Source: Euryarchaeota archaeon UBA175
GTDB lineage: Archaea; Thermoplasmatota; Poseidoniia; Poseidoniales; Thalassarchaeaceae
Direction of reading: 5' to 3'
Assembly (NCBI GenBank): GCA_002497895.1
Contig: DAFD01000067.1
Location: forward strand, 1-7,499
Length of the DNA stretch: 7,499 nucleotides
The notes beneath the pieces are model-generated. The model was not told the DNA's origin. It did not search any database and worked only from the letters and a program-made list of their open reading frames with translations. Position numbers and translations under genes: made by a program. Shown here in pieces: positions 1 through 6,417 of the stretch (its first letter is position 1; each line of letters begins with the position of its first letter).

Positions 1-1308
1 TGCCGATCCGGTGCAGATGAAGGATGCCTCGGGGAATTTCTGCTGAATCATCGCCATGAACGGAATTGTTCCACCTATCCAAGTCGCCATCGGTGGGAAT
101 CCAGTGAGATATCGGCTGGCACTGTCTAGGGCTGCTGCAACGCCTTCATGCAGAGGTGGAGCATGGAATCCATCGGCAGGCTCTGTTGCGTAGTAGGTCA
201 CTTCCGCGCCGTAAGGAGGGTTGGCCTCAAGAGTACTCTTGGCAATTTTCTGTACCTCTTCCGCCTTGACTCCAGGTGGGATGCGGAAGCTGAGTTTGAG
301 GTCGGTGTGAGTTCGCAATACGTTACCCGCAGTCTGCACTGGAGGCATGCCATCGGCGCCGATGATTCCGAGGGCTGGACGCCAATTGATGTCAAGCAGA
401 ATTTGGTCGGCGCCGCGTGTTTGGGGTTCTAGGGAATCAACTACTGGTAGACTCTTCCAAAGTTCGTCACCGAGTATCTCACCGAGTGCGGCAGCCTCAG
501 CCTGAATCTTGTCTGAGATATCGACATGCATCTCTGGAATTAACACTCGACCGGTTTCGCTATCCTCAACGCGGTCGAGCAACATCCGCTGAATCCTGAA
601 CGAAGACGGTATGGCTCCGCCAGACATTCCCGAGTGAACTCCTTCGTGCGAGACCTTGACTCTGAGGTTGCCTGCTACAAGACCTCGCAGCGCCTCAGTG
701 ACCCATATGTGATCGTATGTTGGGCCACCGCTGTCGAGCACGACTATGAGGTCGGGCGAACCGAGTTCGTCAGTCAATGCCTCAAGGTAAGGTGGCAAAT
801 CGAAGGAGCCAGATTCCTCACATGTTTCGATGATGAAAGTCGCCTTCGGGTGCGGTATTCCAGCCTCTTGTAGCAACCTAATCGCAGTCACGCAAAGGTA
901 CCCGCCATAGCCGTCGTCGACTGAACCGCGTCCGAATAGGAATGGGTCGCGACGCACCGCTTTCAGAGGGTGCAATCCTTCTGACCAAAGGTGAGGTCGG
1001 CTCGGTTGTTTGTCCAAATGTGAGTAGAAAAGAACCTCGCCGCTACCGGTGCCTTCGATAGTAACCATCAGCACCGGCGAATGTTCTGCAATTCGATGAG
1101 TTTCGTAACTCATACCTTCGAGGCCTTGTTCATCTAGCCAACCTGTGAAGAGGTCGATTGTGGCTTGAAGCTCGCCCAATTCATCCCAATTTGGTTCAAA
1201 TCCTGGTGAGAGCGCGTGGATCTCAATGAATTCCCCGAGACTAGGTAGGATCGACTGCTCCCAAATCTTCTCTGCATTCTCAACTAGGCTGTCGAGGTCG
1301 GCGGACAT
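1..1308 (-). CDS. M20-family zinc metallopeptidase (dipeptidase/deacylase-like), 3' end cut by window edge
   Basis: The minus strand is open from the ATG at 1308 to the window edge: 436 codons with no stop, so the C-terminus is missing. The product is a probable cytosolic metal-dependent amidohydrolase of the M20 family (dipeptidases, aminoacylases, desuccinylases); no signal peptide is visible. Seen in order: YSHLDKQP with ligands H97 and D99; GRGSVDDGYGGY at 126-137 with the bridging aspartate D131; ETCEESGS at 161-168 with catalytic E164 and ligand E165; LDSGG with ligand D192; EGVHSGMSGG at 222-231 with H225, the lid/dimerisation-domain histidine; and IGGTIPFM near 411-418. The last metal-binding histidine of the family would lie beyond the left edge, probably within a few dozen residues. 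The DKQP and DDGY variants point to an M20 peptidase subgroup rather than ArgE or DapE proper; the substrate cannot be told. The start is uncertain: an in-frame TTG at 1330-1332 would add eight residues and has the better ribosome-binding motif. It follows the helicase gene by 60 bases. Confidence 0.93.
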   Translation of the reverse strand, partial: MSADLDSLVENAEKIWEQSILPSLGEFIEIHALSPGFEPNWDELGELQATIDLFTGWLDEQGLEGMSYETHRIAEHSPVLMVTIEGTGSGEVLFYSHLDKQPSRPHLWSEGLHPLKAVRRDPFLFGRGSVDDGYGGYLCVTAIRLLQEAGIPHPKATFIIETCEESGSFDLPPYLEALTDELGSPDLIVVLDSGGPTYDHIWVTEALRGLVAGNLRVKVSHEGVHSGMSGGAIPSSFRIQRMLLDRVEDSETGRVLIPEMHVDISDKIQAEAAALGEILGDELWKSLPVVDSLEPQTRGADQILLDINWRPALGIIGADGMPPVQTAGNVLRTHTDLKLSFRIPPGVKAEEVQKIAKSTLEANPPYGAEVTYYATEPADGFHAPPLHEGVAAALDSASRYLTGFPPMATWIGGTIPFMAMIQQKFPEASFICTGSA

Positions 1309-1368
1309 GGCTTCGGCTGCCCTACTGGGCAAATGGAGTCTTCCCTCCTGTCGCTTCACAACGCTTGT
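1309..1368 (-). other. Short intergenic gap between helicase stop and peptidase start
   Basis: This 60-base spacer holds an AGGAGGG motif and a candidate TTG start for the peptidase. I see no stable hairpin followed by a T-run and no clear promoter on the minus strand, so read-through transcription from the helicase gene is the simplest reading. This is inference from absence of signals. Confidence 0.6.
1343..1349 (-). promoter_or_regulatory. Shine-Dalgarno-like AGGAGGG that bears on the peptidase start
   Basis: Read on the minus strand, AGGAGGG lies 10 bases before an in-frame TTG (1330-1332) and 34 bases before the ATG at 1308. The ATG itself has only a weak AGGG about 13 bases upstream. 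A perfect anti-16S match at slightly long but workable spacing makes the TTG a credible true start; family alignment of the N-terminus would decide. Confidence 0.5.
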
Positions 1369-4300
1369 TCAGGTCTCGATACTTGCTTCGGTTTCACTCA
1401 GCGGTCCGCAAATCGGCAAGTCCCCCATGCTGAATGGGCACATCGCGCAAACGTGGGCTTTCGATTGAGGGAGGCGCTGGAAATCGGCGAGTGGAAGTTC
1501 TGTTGCGAGTTCCATTCGCGCCGCCGTTGCGAGAATATCGTCTATCTGGGCTTGGGCTTGTTCGAACATCTCGACCGGATAGATGACGAGACGGCCGGTA
1601 ACACCGACAAGAATCGCCGGCCGCTCGACCCTTCGACGCTGCCCCTCAGGACGCGTCGCTTCCATCATCTCCAACGCTCTGTGGTACAGAGCCAATTGTA
1701 GTCGGTGGTGGCGCAGCATCTCGATTTCAGCATCGTTAGCAGGTTCGGTGGCGTGGTTACCGAGAGCGTCGAGAAGTGACCCCGAATCATCGAGGATGCT
1801 CGCAGCCTGTTCGGTCTTCAGGTCGATTGGCCTGATAGATGAAGTCCCATCTTCGTGCGATGAGCAGAGAGCCAGATCGATGGAACCATCCATGTCGATA
1901 CTAGCTCTCTCGATGCCCGCCAATTGCTCGATTCCATCTGGAGTCCAGCGGGTTCTCGGAACCGTTTCGAACGAAACTGGATTGGAGATGGTGAATGGGT
2001 ATTCTGTACGCAGGCCTTCGACTCGCTCGCCATCGATGACTTCTGCGCGCGTTAAACGTCCGACGAGGCCCTCTTCGATGCGTTGCAGCATCGTCGAAAC
2101 TACCTGCTCGGTCTTCTCCTCGTCGACACCGCGTGGCATCAGCTCAGCGAACACCTCAGCGAGCAGGTTGCTATCACTCAGCCTGCTCTCAACTGGATTC
2201 GACCAAATTTCAGGTAAGGCCATCGAAGGCTGCTCACCATCTGGCCCAGGATTACCTATGCCGACCTCAAGTACCCTGTGAACTATGAGACCCAATTGGG
2301 TCGGCGAAGGTAGATTCGCAGCACCCTCCGTTTCGGCTGATGTTGGGCCGTCAGACTCATCCATCAGCCTCGATGCACGAGGATCTTGTTCGTCCTCCTC
2401 ATCGTGTTGGTCTGTGGAAGAAATCGGGTCAGGTTTGAGGCCGCCGCGCGTCTCGAACCAATGTCTGCGCGGGCAGGCATCAATCTTCGAGAGACGGTGC
2501 GGCGCGAGGCGGATGCGAGCACCGGTCGATATCCTCGTAGTCAATTCGACCGGGGCTAAGCGAGAATCGTTTACGGCTTGATCGAGCATTGTTTGACGAA
2601 CGAGCGGTGAGTGAAGCACATTCGCCTTCGAATCATCACTTCGGAAGCAATCTGGATGATGGTAAATTCTCATGCCAGGCTTTGGGTGACCCGATTTGGG
2701 GGGACGTAGCCATCCATCTTGTTGCAGACTTCCGGGGTTGAGGAATCGGTCAGCCCCTGCTCCTGAGTTGAGTGGATGAGGCTGACCATCGTCCGCTGCT
2801 TCTACCCATGGAGATTGATTCGAAGTCTCGCCGCGACGATGCGAAGCCTGCCTGAGCGATTCGGCCCACATCTGGCCAAGCGTTGTTTGAGATTCGGAAT
2901 ACTTCCAGTCGATTTTCAATCCGGACTCATCAATCCACTCCGTTTTCTCGGGTGAGCCAACGATGACGAGGTGTTGTTCAACACGCGTTGCAGCGACGTA
3001 TAGGAGACGACGAGCTTCAGCATTTTTCCGTTTGAGAGCGATTCTTCGAGAGTGTTGCCACATCGCGGATGCTGGGTACTTATTGCCAGGCCAAGGTGCT
3101 GGATGACCCGCGAAGAATTCAGGGTTGACGATGAGTCTTGATTGATCCTCATTGGTCAGAGTCACCTGCTTTTTACTAAACAAATCAGTGACGAAAACTA
3201 CCTTCGCCTCCAGTCCCTTAGAATTGTGGATAGACATCAGTTGGACTGCGTCGCGCTCAGGGGTATTCTTGCCCTCAAGCGCGCGACCGTCCTGTTCCCG
3301 CAGGTCACGTAGGCGGTCGGCGATGACGATAGGGTCGCCGCCGACGGAGTTCGAAATCAAACGTACTTCGTTGACGAATCTCTCGACATCTTGGATTGCT
3401 CCTTCTTCACAATGAGCGACGAGAAGGTCTGACTGATCGATGGTTTCATCGAGCAAATCGACAAGACGTCCAGCGGCTGAGAGATTAATCCAGCGTTGGA
3501 CCAAAGCCTGCTGCCTTTCTGAAGCTGAATAATCAAGCAAGCGCGCGAGTAAATTCTCATTCCTTCCCGCCGAGAGGAAGGCTTGCAGTCTTGCATCATC
3601 CATTCCGATGAGTGAGGAGCGCGCGACCCAGGCTGCTGCGAAGCGACTACTCGGTCGCGCGATGAATTGTAGCAATCCATCGAGTTCGGCTACCACAGGT
3701 CGCCGCATCAAGCCGCCCTCACGATCGGCTTGAACTGGAATATTGTGGTCTCGGAGATGCCGTATCAGAGCATCGCGAATCTTGGAGCGACTTGCCATCA
3801 AAATCATGACATCACTGTACCGAATCGGTTCTTCAGCTGAAGGGATCACCAGCCATTCGCCGGAAGCGTGTCGGACACGGGTGTTTCTACACGCTGTCAA
3901 TGTCTGAATTCGCTCAGCAATCATCATCGCTTGGCGCTCAAAGGAGTCCGGCTTACCGGGGCCGAATGGATCGATGTACGTGGTCAATTCCGAAGGAGGA
4001 TCCTCGTCACCATCGTCTCTGACTGGACAAATCCATTCGAGGACGCCACGGCGGTGCTCCTTCTTCGGGGAAGCAAGCAAACGCTGTGGCAAGGCGTAGT
4101 AATCTGCGTTGGGAAAGAAGCGATGGCGATCACCGAATAGGTCCTCCCACCACTCATTCATCACCTCCAATAGATCACCATCGGTGCGGTAATTCGTAGT
4201 CAGTGAAATTTGGCCATCTCTGCGAGCATCTACCTCTTCTGGAGTGAGGGAAGATGCTCCCTCGGTCGTCTCGAAATGCACCCATCCAGTGAGATTGCGC

Positions 4301-6417
4301 GCGTTGGTTGCCAACAATTGCGAAGCCCGTACAATCTGACGTTCATGAGAGAATCGCGGGTCTCGACTCTGGATTCCACTCCGTAGAACTGGCTCACGGG
4401 TAAGTTCACTCAAGTTGTCAAATTCATGGCGATTGATGGCACGCAACCTCTCAGCGAATTGGCGGAATCCGGCAACTTCGGCTTGACGGAATGCGTAAAT
4501 CGACTGCTTCATATCGCCGACATAACAGACTGTTGGCTGCCAATCGGTATCCGGTTCCTCTACCTCTCCTGAGCGTATTTCCCTAGGCCCCCAGAGTCGA
4601 GATAGCATACGCCATTGTAGGGGTGAATTGTCCTGAGCCTCATCGATGATGAAGGCTCGATAACGTCGCCGGATACTGCGTAAATCAGAATGGCGGCGCT
4701 CAAGATCTGCTCTGATTTCGCTGAGCCGTCCCGCTGCCTCACCTGCCATGCTGGGCTTCTCTTCGAGTGCTTCAAGGGCTGCGAAGGCTCGGTGAATATG
4801 ATCGTCACGCCATGTCATCTCATCTAACGAATCGAGTGCATCAATCACAGTTGGCGGATAGAACAAACGGCAGACTCGCGGGCAGTTAGCAAGTAGTAAG
4901 TCGCCCGCAAGCAATGCAATGTCACGATGCTCGTGAACCTCATCGCGCTCCTTCAGCACATCGACGATTCCCGTCAATCCTTTCAGCACAATACGAATAT
5001 CGTCGAGGTTGCGGGATTCAGAAGCCAAATCGAATGCAAAGTCCTGCGGTGGTCGGCCAAGAGGCAGACGCTCGGGCAATATCTCAGGTAGATGTTCTAG
5101 CGTCTGAGGCGCACCTTGGGGTATACCTGAACCAATTCGTGGGTCGAGTATGAGTGCAAGGCGAGTGTGGTGACGGACGCGTTTGCCCACATGTGAGTTC
5201 ATCACTTCCTTGGCACGATTGTGGCATCCTTCCCAGACGGTCTTGAGGTTCTCTTTGAAGGGATTCTTCAGAGCACTATACGAGGCAATTCCTGCGCTCC
5301 ATTCGTCACTATTTGGCAACTTCTTTCTAGGGAATAGAGTCGCCTTATCCTGTAGTAATTGGGAGCCAGTAATACAAAGTAATACACGGCTCAACCAAAT
5401 CAAACGTTGCCAATCTCCAGTCGGAGGACCTGAGTCAGAAAGGGCTGCCAGTACATCGATTCTTGTGCCTTGATCCCATTTACCTCCAGGGGTTAGGCCG
5501 GCCAAATTCGTTCGAGTGGCATCGACGAAATCCTCAATGATTGATTGGAAATTTGAAACAACTTCGTCGATATCTTCTGTACGAATCGAAGACATGATTC
5601 TCTCGTGAAGAAGATCCGGGTCAATTCTCTCATTTTCATCCAGTAGTCCCCGTTCACTTTCAGCAATGAAAATTGATTTCGATATCAAGGGACTGAGTAT
5701 CTTCGTTGCCTTGTATCGGCCTGAATAATGTTGAGAGATGCGGTCGCGCGCTGCTAGGACAGCACCGACATCTGCAACTGGAATCCCTGCGTCGACCGCA
5801 TCACCGTAGAGATTCGGTGAATTGGGCAAGCGCCAGAGGGTGTTTATGCTCTGTTCGACGATGCGAAGAATATCAGATTCAGTCACCACATCGTCGCCTA
5901 ATTCGTCACCCAGCAAACTTCGGAATGGAGCTACGAGTTGATTGAAGAATGAGTCGATTGTGCCAATCGGAGCATCTTCAACCAACATCAGAAGCTGCTC
6001 GGGGAAGCCTTTGTCGGTGATTCGTGGATCTGCATCATAGCCGCCCGAGGAACCGTAGGAACCGACTCCTAAACGAGCGATTTTCTGCCTCAATTCGTCA
6101 CGCATCTTATCGGCTGCTGCGACGGTGAAAGTGAGTAGAACGACCTCGCCAGGGAGCAATCCTCCCCAATCCCGCAAATCCTTGCGCTCCGCCATTGGTG
6201 AGACAATTGTGCCACCTTCAAGTCGGCGAGGTCTCTCAGGCTGAGGGAGAATTCGTGTTGCCCGCTGATCTTCTTCGAGATAATGTTGGACTACTCGTTC
6301 GACGATGGTCATCGTCTTTCCAGTTCCCGCTCCTGCGTCGATGACAATATGTGAATCGAGATTGAGCGCCAGCCGCTGGCCGGTGTTGAGCGTGATTTCA
6401 TCTGAGTCCTCGCTCAT
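1369..6417 (-). CDS. AddA/RecB-like UvrD-family helicase with C-terminal Fe-S PD-(D/E)XK nuclease domain
   Basis: This complete 1682-residue protein is the predicted motor subunit of an AddAB-type helicase-nuclease, an ATP-driven 3'-5' SF1A translocase that unwinds and resects DNA double-strand ends in the cytoplasm. Helicase motifs in order: Q motif (Q14), Walker A AGAGTGKT 28-35 (K34), Ia LTFTVAAADKM 95-105, Ic GTIDSFF 152-158, Walker B IIDEAQD 590-596, III GDMKQSIYAFR 634-644, IV NYR 742-744, IVa near 867-895, V SIHNSKGLE 1062-1070, VI LLYVAATR 1138-1145 (R1145). The nuclease domain follows: C1315, GLIVH (H1380), GSID (D1514), IDLKTE (D1532, K1534), QLALY (Q1574, Y1578), then C1657, C1660 and C1670. 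These residues predict an active nuclease, and the four cysteines an iron-sulfur cluster. It is several hundred residues longer than typical AddA (roughly 1200), with a long stretch between Ic and Walker B (about 160-590), extra sequence between III and IV (about 648-738) and an acidic linker (about 1329-1375). The ATG overlaps the stop of the upstream nuclease gene. Helicase and nuclease assignments are firm; membership in AddA rather than another RecB-like clade is inference. Confidence 0.94.
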   Translation of the reverse strand: MSEDSDEITLNTGQRLALNLDSHIVIDAGAGTGKTMTIVERVVQHYLEEDQRATRILPQPERPRRLEGGTIVSPMAERKDLRDWGGLLPGEVVLLTFTVAAADKMRDELRQKIARLGVGSYGSSGGYDADPRITDKGFPEQLLMLVEDAPIGTIDSFFNQLVAPFRSLLGDELGDDVVTESDILRIVEQSINTLWRLPNSPNLYGDAVDAGIPVADVGAVLAARDRISQHYSGRYKATKILSPLISKSIFIAESERGLLDENERIDPDLLHERIMSSIRTEDIDEVVSNFQSIIEDFVDATRTNLAGLTPGGKWDQGTRIDVLAALSDSGPPTGDWQRLIWLSRVLLCITGSQLLQDKATLFPRKKLPNSDEWSAGIASYSALKNPFKENLKTVWEGCHNRAKEVMNSHVGKRVRHHTRLALILDPRIGSGIPQGAPQTLEHLPEILPERLPLGRPPQDFAFDLASESRNLDDIRIVLKGLTGIVDVLKERDEVHEHRDIALLAGDLLLANCPRVCRLFYPPTVIDALDSLDEMTWRDDHIHRAFAALEALEEKPSMAGEAAGRLSEIRADLERRHSDLRSIRRRYRAFIIDEAQDNSPLQWRMLSRLWGPREIRSGEVEEPDTDWQPTVCYVGDMKQSIYAFRQAEVAGFRQFAERLRAINRHEFDNLSELTREPVLRSGIQSRDPRFSHERQIVRASQLLATNARNLTGWVHFETTEGASSLTPEEVDARRDGQISLTTNYRTDGDLLEVMNEWWEDLFGDRHRFFPNADYYALPQRLLASPKKEHRRGVLEWICPVRDDGDEDPPSELTTYIDPFGPGKPDSFERQAMMIAERIQTLTACRNTRVRHASGEWLVIPSAEEPIRYSDVMILMASRSKIRDALIRHLRDHNIPVQADREGGLMRRPVVAELDGLLQFIARPSSRFAAAWVARSSLIGMDDARLQAFLSAGRNENLLARLLDYSASERQQALVQRWINLSAAGRLVDLLDETIDQSDLLVAHCEEGAIQDVERFVNEVRLISNSVGGDPIVIADRLRDLREQDGRALEGKNTPERDAVQLMSIHNSKGLEAKVVFVTDLFSKKQVTLTNEDQSRLIVNPEFFAGHPAPWPGNKYPASAMWQHSRRIALKRKNAEARRLLYVAATRVEQHLVIVGSPEKTEWIDESGLKIDWKYSESQTTLGQMWAESLRQASHRRGETSNQSPWVEAADDGQPHPLNSGAGADRFLNPGSLQQDGWLRPPKSGHPKPGMRIYHHPDCFRSDDSKANVLHSPLVRQTMLDQAVNDSRLAPVELTTRISTGARIRLAPHRLSKIDACPRRHWFETRGGLKPDPISSTDQHDEEDEQDPRASRLMDESDGPTSAETEGAANLPSPTQLGLIVHRVLEVGIGNPGPDGEQPSMALPEIWSNPVESRLSDSNLLAEVFAELMPRGVDEEKTEQVVSTMLQRIEEGLVGRLTRAEVIDGERVEGLRTEYPFTISNPVSFETVPRTRWTPDGIEQLAGIERASIDMDGSIDLALCSSHEDGTSSIRPIDLKTEQAASILDDSGSLLDALGNHATEPANDAEIEMLRHHRLQLALYHRALEMMEATRPEGQRRRVERPAILVGVTGRLVIYPVEMFEQAQAQIDDILATAARMELATELPLADFQRLPQSKAHVCAMCPFSMGDLPICGPLSETEASIET
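6414..6417 (-). other. ATGA stop/start overlap coupling the two nuclease-helicase genes
   Basis: On the minus strand the helicase ATG (6417-6415) shares bases with the TGA (6416-6414) that ends the upstream nuclease gene. Such four-base overlaps usually mean translational coupling and near-equal amounts of the two products, as expected for subunits of one complex. Confidence 0.9.

Noticed and set aside
148..873. Several plus-strand open frames of 60-94 codons
   Set aside because: They are short, overlap or abut in different frames, and sit antisense to the M20 peptidase, whose frame is open throughout with family motifs.
1309..1368. Possible terminator after the helicase gene
   Set aside because: I found no stable inverted repeat and no T-run on the minus strand in the gap.
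1583..2281. A 232-codon plus-strand open frame
   Set aside because: It lies wholly antisense to the nuclease domain of the helicase, its translation is Ser/Arg-rich with no recognisable motif, and the minus-strand frame carries conserved catalytic residues.
3214..3240. Asparagine in helicase motif V (SIHNSKGLE where many relatives have SIHKSKGLE)
   Set aside because: That position varies in the family; the histidine, the SKGLE core and motif VI arginine are intact, so loss of activity is not indicated.
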